Assembly (NCBI GenBank): GCA_035591015.1
Contig: JAXIUW010108893.1
Location: forward strand, 1-13,754
Reading direction: 5' to 3'
Origin: Cephalothrix simula
Taxonomy: Eukaryota; Nemertea; Palaeonemertea; Archinemertea; Cephalotrichidae
DNA: 13,754 bases
Every line of letters starts with the position of its first letter. The first letter of the stretch is position 1. The notes below the pieces were generated by a model that did no database searches, had not been told where the DNA came from, and was given only the letters and a program-made list of their open reading frames with translations. Below are positions 1 to 7,224 of the stretch, in pieces. The position numbers and the translations under genes were made by a program.

Positions 1-240
1 ATTAACGACGTTGGTGGCGCACGTCGGTCGACCCCTCCTCCGACAAGCTCGCGCCTTGGTTTCAGTAATTTCACTTTCACTAAGAGAAGCAGCAAGATTC
101 CGCAAACCGCATTAATATTTCTGGTGAATCTCCCGACATATTTTGAAGGAAGAAGTCGTGAATGACGTATCGCGTCATTGACTTATCTCGCGCTTGCAGT
201 ATTGAATGGTCAAACCTCCTGCTGTGCGTCGCATGTTATT
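1..240. other. GC-richer edge segment, possible truncated exon or promoter
   Basis: This piece is clearly richer in G and C than the following kilobase and is cut by the window start. On the + strand a frame is open from base 1 to a TGA at 163-165 (54 codons, no start seen), containing STPPPTSSRLGF. On the minus strand a frame is open from 182 to the window edge, with a hydrophobic stretch read as NAVCGILLLLLVKVKLL and no methionine. The minus strand also has a pyrimidine-rich tract ending in AG at 81-80, a plausible splice acceptor that would open an exon running out of the window. The two strands compete and I recognise neither product. A CpG-rich 5' region is an equal alternative. Confidence 0.3.
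161..179. promoter_or_regulatory. Inverted TGACG pair, CRE/bZIP-like site
   Basis: AATGACG and CGTCATT form a 7-bp inverted repeat around a 5-base spacer. TGACG/CGTCA is the half-site bound by CREB/ATF-type bZIP factors, and two facing copies in the GC-richer edge segment would suit a proximal promoter. A chance palindrome is possible. Confidence 0.25.
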
Positions 241-1228
241 GCCCCTCATCAGCAATTATTTCTTGACAAAAATGCTCAGACTCAGTATACTGTAATTAAA
301 ATAAAATAATTTTATACTTAAGTTCATCCTTTATTCTGAAAGATGCATTTTTAAAAATTCAGTAAAATAAGTTCAAATTTGTCAAATGAAACTAATACCT
401 GAGGGATTAACTGGCTTTCTTAGAACATGAACTGATCAACAGTTTGTTTTAATTCATTTCACGTAAAATTTCCAAAACTTTACACAAAATCAGAAACTTT
501 CTTTGACAGACGGAAAAATCTATGGTTGAGGTGAAAAAGCATAAATCTTGATATAAAACGGTACGTTTAAAAATCAATGTAATCAATACGAGCTACCAAA
601 GTCAGAAAAAAAAACTAGGTAAATACTTAAAAAGAAATAGTTCAGTCAACTCATTCATAAAACTATGGCCAACCCATGCAGCCTGGTATTGAGTGGTAAC
701 CGTTGGGAACCTTAAAAAATTAGGTTTCTGCTAATGGGCCGAAGCAATGCCAAAATCTGAGGGATAAAACGTATGGATCTGATTATAACCTGGCGACAGG
801 AAGAATGATCCATCATTTATGCTAACTGATATTTTGACGTTCTTATCAGACCCTATAGCTGCAAAAGGATGTCACAAGAAAGTTGTCGCGAAGTCGGCAT
901 ATATATTTTCACGAGTTCTTTTATAATCCTTGAATAATCAATTTATAATCAAATTTCATTTCTATTCCGTTTGTAATCCTATTTCTACTGAGATTTACAT
1001 TGCCACTTTTTGACAGTTCCAAAGCACATGTTATTGTTTTGTTTATATTTTGTTATCCAATCAGATTATTTTATTCTTCCGGAAGTGGAAACCCCAAAAA
1101 TAATTTTCACTTCCGTTTTCAAAGTTTTGCCAAACACACACGCATTTTTACAGTCTCCTGTTTTTGAAATATATCATCAAATAAAGTATTCAAAATGGAT
1201 TTTATTATTAACTAATAGTTTCATCTCT
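241..1228. other. AT-rich stretch without a recognised gene
   Basis: No coding frame, RNA gene or clear repeat is visible. The + frame of the candidate exon at 1229-1321 is open back to about 1010, but the upstream part reads as phenylalanine-, leucine- and isoleucine-rich AT translation and is more likely untranslated or intronic. A short out-of-frame ATG at 1195 (six codons) precedes the candidate start. Confidence 0.5.
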
Positions 1229-1321
1229 ATGTTCTCCATGTGGTCAACCACAAAACTGGAAACTCCAGAAAGAGGTCAACAACCAGAAAGAAGACAATCA
1301 GCTATGAGAAAACAGATCCAG
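1229..1321 (+). CDS. Candidate coding exon ending at a phase-0 splice donor
   Basis: The segment encodes 31 residues from an ATG at 1229 (a second in-frame ATG lies at 1238) to a CAG codon at 1319-1321. It is followed at once by GTGAGC, a good match to the metazoan 5' splice site, so the exon would end in phase 0. Reading through the donor gives only five more residues before a stop. The peptide is charged and polar (LETPERGQQPERRQSAMRK), quite unlike the hydrophobic translation just upstream, and includes RRQS, a basophilic-kinase-like site. This pattern suits an alternative first coding exon with its partner exon outside the window or downstream. I do not recognise the protein. A chance open frame beside a chance donor remains possible. 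Confidence 0.35.
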
Positions 1322-1696
1322 GTGAGCGGTTTGAGATGAAGGTAACAGGATGAGTATCTCTTTTTTTTTAAATACCTATACATATACCATATCACAAAAC
1401 AGGTGAAAGTGCAGAACAATTTCTTAGTCAAAGGCCCTATTTTCATTTAAAATAAGCATCAATTTCAACGAAGACAAACTACTTTATCCCAAAGGATTTA
1501 AACTTAATTATCTTTCCTTAATTTCCTTCAGAAAACAGCTATTAATAGGGAGGAAAAAGTAGGGTACGCGGGTACACTACAGCAAATAACCAAACCTTTC
1601 AGTTTTAAAGATCTTTAAAGAAAACGAATAAAAGAACATGAACCCCAGAAATTTTAATTTTAAAAAATGAAGTATAAGAAGTGATTAAAGGATGAT
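1322..1696. other. AT-rich stretch, intron-like, no gene seen
   Basis: This follows the candidate donor at 1322. It holds poly-T and poly-A runs and no recognisable frame or repeat before the foldback element begins. Confidence 0.4.
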
Positions 1697-2231
1697 CCCC
1701 CGTCGAGATTTCCTATAGAATGGGGATCGGAATTACCCTTAACCCTATACACCATGGGTGTGGCGCAAAATGTGCAAAAATTCGAAAATAGACTAAGTCC
1801 CACTTTTCGTGATCAGATGTTAAGGGAACCCCCTCCAATCGTTCGGGTAAGAACAATAGGTTGTTTGGGATACCAAGATGACGCAAATCTTGGGTTCCTA
1901 ATTCAGTAATATCAGGTGACCCGTGGGGGTCGGTCAAAGAACATATGATCCCATATGAGCCTTGTAATAAATTAATCAAGAGATGACAATTTTGCACCGC
2001 GGTATTTGGGTATCGTTGTTGGTCTAACCTTGAATGATTCGGGATGTTCCCAAACATCCGAAAAAAGCGGGACTTATCTATTTTCGAATTTTTTGCACAC
2101 TTTGCGCCGCCACTCCCCGCCAGGTGGGGCAAAAATAAAAAACCCTCCCATGGTGTGTAACATTTCATGCTCTTCCAAAAATGTATAGGTTAAAGGGTTC
2201 CGATGCCCCTTCTAGCAGATCTCGACGGGGG
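1697..2231. mobile_element. Large foldback element with imperfect arms of 150-200 bp
   Basis: The ends are exact inverted copies: CCCCCGTCGAGAT at 1697-1709 and ATCTCGACGGGGG at 2219-2231. Similarity continues inward with gaps. Shared blocks, read from each end, include CACCATGGG, GTGCAAAAA, TTCGAAAATAGA and AAGTCCC, so the left arm runs to about 1848 and the right arm starts near 2025. The right arm is longer by two blocks of roughly 30 bases beside CACCATGGG. GC content is higher than in the flanks. A 151-codon minus-strand frame (1713-2168) runs through almost the whole element and resembles no family I know. Such a frame can arise in GC-richer DNA with few stops. No transposase is seen, so this is a non-autonomous foldback or MITE-like element. 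I cannot find a convincing target-site duplication and do not assign a superfamily. Confidence 0.85.
1873..2059. repeat. Three short hairpins in the core of the foldback element
   Basis: CCAAGAT/ATCTTGG (1873-1879 with 1887-1893), GACCC/GGGTC (1918-1922 with 1927-1931) and GGATGTT/AACATCC (2042-2048 with 2053-2059) are perfect short stems with loops of 4 to 7 bases. The last lies in the right arm; the matching left-arm region has lost it. Confidence 0.65.
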
Positions 2232-2953
2232 GCGAAATATTTATATTTCACGGTGCCTCATCCAATTTTTTCCCATGTATACTCGACCACCACAATAACT
2301 TGAAACATTTACGTAATTCATTATTCATATACTCTTGTGAATGACATAAATTGGTCCAAATAACAATATCTTAAAATCAGTCACGTATTTTTTGGACATT
2401 TATTACCAGCATCAAACTAAAACACATTAAGAGGCAAACAAGTTCTGGGGCGAGGGGACACTCAAAAATTCATAGACTACGACCAAATAGATCACAACGG
2501 CCATCATGACCTGGGCTATTATTAATATCATGGGCTAGTTATAATGGGCTACTGTATAGAAAATGAATGATTTTTCTATATCTTTGCGAAAATTTATTTC
2601 AGAATGGGAAAATAATTACGAGTTTATGGGGTGTGAGCATTCTATTACCTCAGAGAGTTGAACCACAGCTGAATAATACCTGATGACACCTATTATCACA
2701 AATCTGAGCTACATTCATAAAATAGGGTTTATCTATTACTTTAGTGTCGATCTCTAAAGCCAATGAAATGTATTTGAAATTTTTATAACTAGATTTGTCA
2801 AATGTACTTAATAGTTGGAGCATTTACCGAGCATTTGTTATTTTTAAAGGGTGGTTTTAGAAAACCCTTGCTTTGATTATTAAATTAATACATTATACAG
2901 TGTATTCAATGTAGACCGTTGGATTAATTACGTGAATATACGGAATTTTTGAA
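2232..2953. other. AT-rich stretch without a recognised gene
   Basis: No frame or RNA gene is visible. GGGCTA occurs three times within about 40 bases near 2513-2552, but the intervening sequence is not conserved. Confidence 0.45.
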
Positions 2954-2974
2954 GGCCAGCTCATCTTGCTGGCC
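2954..2974. repeat. Short perfect hairpin
   Basis: GGCCAGC and GCTGGCC form a 7-bp GC-rich stem around the loop TCATCTT. It stands out in AT-rich surroundings. No following T run suggests a terminator, and it may mark the edge of an old repeat. Confidence 0.5.
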
Positions 2975-3114
2975 TATTGACCAACCAAAAAGGTTTATTT
3001 CAATTCCAAGATTTTGTAAAATTTTCAAGAAGTCGTAAGATTTTTTTTTTAGATTTCGAAAACTTTAAAGAAGATTTTGTCAAATATTTCGCTAAATTAC
3101 GAACTTTTAAAATA

Positions 3115-3370
3115 TATCGACGGGTGAGAATTGAGTACGTCTAATTTTGCAAAATTTAAATTTTCGATTAAATCGTTTTTGGAGTTGAGGAATTGGATTG
3201 ACTTTTTAAAAAAATGAAATTCCATAGGTGGGTAAAAGCGGTTCTTCGGAATGATATTCCACCGTCAATATTTTGGAAAGATTTTCTCATTAACGGTACT
3301 GAAAGATATCTCAACAAATTATTTTTTTCAAAAAATGCAAATAGACGTACTCAATTCTCACCCGTCGATA
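3115..3370. mobile_element. Small element with 29-bp perfect inverted ends, TA at each side
   Basis: Bases 3115-3143 and 3342-3370 are exact reverse complements. The outer ends read TATCGACGGGTGAG and CTCACCCGTCGATA. If TA is taken as the duplicated target, the element proper starts with TCGACGGG at 3117 and ends with CCCGTCGA at 3368, which suits a Tc1/mariner-type non-autonomous element of about 250 bp. Because the repeat itself includes the TA, the duplication is not proven. Past the perfect part the arms stay T- and A-rich and only loosely alike. No transposase is encoded, and the frame at 3251-3478 crosses the right arm and looks accidental. Perfect arms in otherwise decayed DNA suggest recent insertion or conversion between arms. 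Confidence 0.6.
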
Positions 3371-3853
3371 TGTAAGCCTACGGTTAGGATTAGGGGCAAC
3401 GGGATGCCTAAAACGGAAATGGCGGATAATTTTCAAAATATAATTGTCAGAATATTCATGCAAGACTCATGCAGTTAAGCGTTTTTTTAAGTGCAGGAAT
3501 TTCCTCCAATCTTCGAAAAATCTTTAAAATTTTTTCGCAAAACCTTTCAAAATCTGCATTGCAGTTGCGAGTGTCTTTTATTACGCTATGCATAAGGTAC
3601 GCTATACGTATACTTACTCGTAAGGGTATTGTTTGGAAGATTTTGTCAAATGTTCCTCAAAATTATGATAATTTCATGATATCTTTAAAAATTTTGTGAA
3701 ATTTCGAGAATTATTCAATAGGCTAGCAATCGGATGCATGAGGTCCAAAGTAAATCGGTTTTCACTAGATATACAGATGTATGGATGTCGCAAATAGGCC
3801 AAAAAGCCCCCTGTGGTTTCCTAGAAAGCTGGGCACAAATCGTAGTGAACTCT
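3371..3853. other. AT-rich repeat-like stretch, no gene seen
   Basis: The sequence is full of variants of AAAATTTTGTGAAATTTC and similar A/T blocks, as is 2995-3110 on the other side of the small element, so both may be remnants of an older repeat into which it inserted. CTATACGTATA near 3602 is a short AT palindrome. No gene is recognised. Confidence 0.35.
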
Positions 3854-3896
3854 CGGGTTTGTATCTACCGTACAAACCCGTAGCAAAGTTCGCCAC
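3845..3896. repeat. Strong hairpin with a 10-bp perfect stem
   Basis: CGGGTTTGTA (3854-3863) and TACAAACCCG (3871-3880) pair perfectly around a 7-base loop. Further out, GTGAACT (3845-3851) and AGTTCGCCAC (3887-3896) partly pair, giving a longer imperfect foldback. No coding frame accompanies it. It may be the remnant of a foldback element. Confidence 0.6.
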
Positions 3897-4145
3897 TTCG
3901 ACTCCATTTTGAATCTGTTCAATGAAATCTGATCAACTCTTTCTTGCCTGTTACTCTTTCTTATAGACAAAATAGACACTTCCACTATAGTTACAAGTAA
4001 CTTTGTCCATGTCTCGAGGAATAAAATTCAATAAAAACTTAGTTTTTAATATATATTATAATAAATAAATGAGTGAGAATAATAATCTATTCATTTAGAA
4101 AGGTATATTTGAGGTTTTTAAACCTTTTTTCGATCACGAAATATT

Positions 4146-4173
4146 GATCAAAATTATTAGATCAAAATTATTA
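4146..4173. repeat. 14-bp tandem duplication
   Basis: GATCAAAATTATTA occurs twice back to back. A diverged third piece, with TCATCAAAATT, follows. It is a small recent duplication in AT-rich DNA. Confidence 0.75.
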
Positions 4174-4271
4174 GAAAATTCATCAAAATTTTTCAAGAAA
4201 TTTGTGTTGAATCAGTTCAAATTGCAAATTAAACACTTCATAATGCTAAAATACACCGTGTTCGATCGAAA

Positions 4272-4343
4272 GGGGGGGGAGGGGGTGGTGTATTGAGAGA
4301 GAAACATGAGTCTCCTAAAGTAGACTAGGCCTAACCCCCCCCC
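4272..4343. repeat. G run and C run facing each other
   Basis: Eight G, an A, then five G (4272-4285) are followed about 50 bases later by nine C (4335-4343). The runs could pair as a hairpin or form a G-quadruplex on one strand and an i-motif on the other. Run lengths may be unreliable in sequencing. Confidence 0.5.
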
Positions 4344-5106
4344 TTGATCCTTATATATTCTGAATTCTTGCGGAAAACCTGATCCAACTTTAAAATTTAT
4401 GAAGGGTTCACGCCTTTTCCAAAAAATTATGAAACTTTTTGTGAAAATTAATGTTGGGGCCCCAGCTAGAGGACCCCAAACTAATTCTTGAAGTAAAAGA
4501 TTTTTATGAAAAATTGGGGCAGCCAATGAGCGGTAAATAAGACAGAGGTCTCTCTGTGTCCCCAGAGGAGGGTAAGTTTATCATTGTGGTGGCGGAGGGA
4601 CCACTTCACAGATGGATCGCATGCTCAATTGATCGTAGAATTTTTAAAAATAATGGGTAAAAAGTACTAAGTACGAAAGGGCATGCAAACATAAATTTTG
4701 CTCCATTTAATTCGTCTACAATTTCCATTAGTTATTTTAAATTTCACCATGCAAGACGATCTCTTCCTCCTTTGAGAGTTAATATCTCCCGTAAGTGCCA
4801 TCTAAATTTTGATAGCAGGTGACACAAGGCAAAAATGCCAAGTTTCAATTACTTGCCGCCATTTTATAATCAACTGTTAAATTAAAATCTTCCTCAGAGG
4901 AATAGTTTTTGCGTTTAAAGTCAATATTAATCGTGCAAATCTTTTACGTTAGATGCTCATGGTAGATTTACCCAGGTATACCGGTCATATTTGGCAATAT
5001 GACTAAGTACCAATTGTCGGAAGTTGGTTCTTATATTATTCATTGCCTGTAATATCATAGCCTTATAGGGAGCCTTGTATTTTTATTTTTTGGCTTCAGT
5101 AATTCT
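4344..5106. other. No gene recognised; short hairpins only
   Basis: TTGGGG/CCCCAA (4454-4459 with 4474-4479) and ACAGAG/CTCTGT (4542-4557) are small hairpins in a slightly GC-richer patch. GTAAGT occurs near 4572 and 4791, but the frames before them are short and broken, so no exon is called. Confidence 0.4.
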
Positions 5107-5751
5107 TATGGCGCGAGAAACAGTCGAAAACTTCGATTCGTTGTAATGCAATTTAGCTGAATAGCATGCATGCAATTTAGCTGAGTAGCATGCATGCAAT
5201 TTAGCTGAATAGCATGCATGCAATTTAACTTCATTGCATGCAACGAAGTTTTATTGTATTCTAGTCAATTATTCAATAGAAAAATTGAACTTTTGACTTC
5301 TGTTCCCTGGCCTTCAATATTGACATGTGATTTATTTTGACCTCTAAGAAAATTACATAGTATTTGGATGCAATGTGTTACCGGATCGTTGTTAGAAGCT
5401 TTGCCATTGGTTTATAAAATTTGGCGAAATCACGTGGATGCAATGAAAACCCATTGCATGCAATGTAATTCGTTGCGTCCAACTTGAAACCGTTGCATGC
5501 AACGGGTTTATATTATATTGCATGCAAATTCATTCAATCCAAATGCAATGTAATTTTCTTAGTGGTAAAAAAAAATTACATGTCAAATATTGAAGGCCAG
5601 AGAATGGTCAGAAATCAAAAATTCAATTTTTGGATAATTGAGTAGGATGCAATACAATGTATAACTTCGTTTCATGCAATGAAGTTAAATTGCATGTTAT
5701 AGCTAAATTGCATACAACAAATCGAGGTTTTCGGCCATTTCGCACACCATA
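5107..5751. mobile_element. GCATGC-rich foldback element with arms of over 200 bp
   Basis: From TATGG at 5107 and its complement ending at 5751, two long inverted arms can be followed inward. The read-out from each end shares CGAAAAC, TCGATT, TGCAATTTAGCT, TTAACTTCATTGCATG, ACGAAGTT, TCAATTAT, TGGCCTTCAATATT, GACATGT and CTAAGAAAATTACAT. The arms meet a less similar centre of about 150 bases near 5375-5530 that has more TTGCATGCAA palindromes, including the perfect 16-mer CCGTTGCATGCAACGG at 5490-5505. No protein is encoded. A minus frame at 5672-6052 merely runs from the flank into the right arm. I find no clear target-site duplication. The structure fits a non-autonomous foldback or MITE-like element. 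Its long arms would give a double-stranded stem if transcribed. Confidence 0.85.
5147..5242 (+). repeat. 24-bp tandem repeat, four units, in the left arm
   Basis: Units at 5147-5170, 5171-5194 and 5195-5218 are nearly identical (TGCAATTTAGCTGA then A/GTAGCATGCA). The unit at 5219-5242 is diverged (TTAACTTCAT in the middle). The facing right arm has one shortened copy of the first type and one of the diverged type, so two extra units were gained in the left arm or lost in the right. Each junction creates GCATGCATGC. Confidence 0.9.
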
Positions 5752-6200
5752 CCTTAGGTCTTTTAACCATTGATTTTTCAGTCAGTGGCTGTTTCATAGT
5801 TTTTAAACGAGAAAAAATCAACCTCATACGGAGCCAAATATAGAAGTGTAATCCATGCACTATATGGTTTTCAGCAGTCGAATAATTACCATTCCAAGGA
5901 AATATTGTATTTGAAAGTAGTTCAGTAATGAAAAAAGCAAATACGATTCTAGATAATGTAACTGGGTGCAGGGATAATAAATGTAATTCAGGGGTAAACA
6001 TCCCTCCCTTTACTACAAGGGTTTTAAGTTCTGATATCACCATCCTCAACAACGGGTTTACAGCGTCACCTGTATTTAAAAAATACTGAGATTTGAAATG
6101 TCGTTGAAAGTTTTTGCATTCATTATAATTAACTTCGTCAGGTTCTTAGCTTTCAGGCTTTCAGCTAACTGGACATACATGTAAATATAGAAACAGTACA
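5752..6200. other. No gene recognised
   Basis: The minus strand is open through much of 5752-6052, giving a frame without recognisable motifs (it includes YIWLRMRLIFSRLKTMKQ). It has no supporting splice pair and partly depends on foldback sequence, so I leave it as probable chance. Confidence 0.35.
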
Positions 6201-6265
6201 AGGGCATTTTTCTAATCAATCAAAAAGGCTATGTTTATAGCTTGATTAATCAAGAAAATTGCCTT
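6201..6265. other. Hairpin of pre-miRNA size
   Basis: The arms 6203-6223 and 6242-6263 pair through GGCA/TGCC, TTTTCT/AGAAAA and AATCAATCAA/TTGATTAATC with two or three mismatches. Inside them GCTAT and ATAGC (6228-6232 with 6237-6241) close a GTTT loop, leaving a bulge of four bases on the 5' side. The total of about 65 bases, 21-22-base arms and small loop resemble an animal pre-miRNA. The stem is AT-rich and could equally be a relic of a short foldback repeat. No known miRNA seed is recognised. Either strand could be transcribed. Confidence 0.35.
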
Positions 6266-6549
6266 AACCAATGTTTGTAATCATAAGACAAGACTAAAGA
6301 TATCCAGTAGGTTGCAAAGCTAATTGCGACCCTGAACAAGAGAAAAATCACTGATAAGAAAAACCAATTTTTCAGTAATTCCTAACACGGACATATCGGT
6401 GATAAACTAGCGTCTTTTCATTGGTTATCATTTGGTTCCAGATCATTCACATCCTTTCATTAAGCCTAAATTTTTGGGGGCAACCCTGTTATTTTCTGGG
6501 GTCGATTTACGTGTTAAGAATACGATAAGTAGCTGAATTGACCAAATTT
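6266..6549. other. AT-rich stretch, nothing recognised
   Basis: No frame, repeat or RNA gene is seen between the hairpin and the coding-like patch that follows. Confidence 0.4.
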
Positions 6550-6717
6550 ATGACTGCATTTTATTCTCGTAATATAATCAGTCTTTATATAGAGCAATTT
6601 TACTCACCGTCTTGGTCCCCGGAGTGGCCATTCATGGATGATTTATGGGAAACAACGTCTGGTACAATAAACAGCCTGGTCACTTCAACGCTCAGAGGAC
6701 CTCAGAAAGATTTATAA
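6550..6717 (+). CDS. Small + strand open frame, coding-like
   Basis: An ATG at 6550 opens 55 codons to TAA at 6715-6717. The second half (SPSWSPEWPFMDDLWETTSG) uses a balanced set of residues, unlike the AT-driven translations nearby, and the DNA there is richer in G and C. I do not recognise it. The same bases form a candidate exon on the minus strand, which has better splice support, so this frame may be a shadow. Confidence 0.2.
   Translation: MTAFYSRNIISLYIEQFYSPSWSPEWPFMDDLWETTSGTINSLVTSTLRGPQKDL
6608..6700 (-). CDS. Candidate minus-strand exon with consensus donor
   Basis: On the minus strand an exon can be drawn from 6700, after an AG at 6702-6701 with a modest pyrimidine tract, to 6608, where GACG is followed by GTGAGTA, an excellent 5' splice site. 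It is 93 bases long with 30 whole codons open, read as PLSVEVTRLFIVPDVVSHKS and then SMNGHSGDQD. Alternatively it is a first exon that starts at the ATG at 6635-6633 and codes for MNGHSGDQD before the donor, with 5' UTR upstream. Its composition is clearly GC-richer than the flanks, which argues for constraint or recent arrival. The product is not recognised, and no partner exon is identified. Confidence 0.3.
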
Positions 6718-7000
6718 CCAGAAACCTTATTGCGTATTAAATGTGCCATTTTTGTTTTTCAAGAAAATATGGCTAAGAGAAATAATGAGATAATATCAAG
6801 GGAATTTTTCATATGTGACATGGAATGATGGATGATACAATACCCCAATGCTGTATTTAGACTACAAGAAACATCATTTACACGACGAAAAACAATTATT
6901 TTACATCACTGACATAATTTACACAAATTTGCACAAATAACACAAATATGAAATGGCTGATTCGTGAGAGAATGGCTTTCATCAAATAATACCATTTCAT
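6718..7000. other. AT-rich stretch, nothing recognised
   Basis: Only a loose series of three CACAAAT blocks near 6912-6940 is visible. No gene is seen. Confidence 0.4.
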
Positions 7001-7224
7001 AATTGGGTTAGTATGCGATTAATGGCAGGGAAAACGTTGACGAATGTCACGAATAACATGAATATGCCCACACTTTTAATGTGTTCTGTTTTCAGATTCT
7101 GATCATTTGAAATCCCATCTTTCCATACATACCCATCACATAAATATCTGCCATTCTTTTCTATAAAATATATTGATTTTAGACTCTTTTTCACCTCTTC
7201 TACATGTAGCCCAATGAATTCATC
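7001..7224 (-). pseudogene. Decayed FLYWCH-like zinc-finger fragment, left copy
   Basis: The minus strand is open from 7224 and reads through FIEKNGRYLCDGYVWKD and ISNDQNLKTEH. The F, L and GY spacing (F..KNGR.L..DGY) resembles the start of a FLYWCH zinc finger, a DNA-binding fold common in MULE-type transposases and domesticated insect proteins. After TEH (codon ending at 7081) the frame is lost. Five bases on, another frame reads KCGHIHVIRDIRQRFPCH (7075-7022), then a stop, then SHTNP, which looks like the C..H end of the domain and the usual HNH-like tail. The expected W-C part between is missing, so I infer a small deletion and frameshift. The following 30 residues of the original frame are not domain-like. 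The family call is from motif spacing alone and could be wrong. Confidence 0.4.

Noticed and set aside
1713-2168. 151-codon minus-strand frame as a gene
   Set aside because: It lies inside a foldback element, runs through both arms, and has no recognisable motif. A GC-richer, stop-poor palindrome explains it.
3251-3699. Two + strand frames of 75-76 codons
   Set aside because: They cross the right arm of the small TA-flanked element and AT-rich repeat-like sequence, with no protein-like features.
4212-4526. 104-codon minus-strand frame
   Set aside because: It spans the G and C runs and shows no domain. Its proline/glycine stretches come from those runs.
4788-4797. GTAAGT donor after CTCCC
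   Set aside because: All frames leading to it are short and stopped (M-Q-D-D-L-F-L-L then stop), so no exon can be supported.
5147-5242. CRISPR array
   Set aside because: The units are contiguous 24-mers without spacers, inside a foldback element in eukaryote-like DNA.
5672-6052. 126-codon minus-strand frame as a gene
   Set aside because: Its C-terminal part is foldback arm sequence, and the rest has no motif, no splice support and AT-driven composition.
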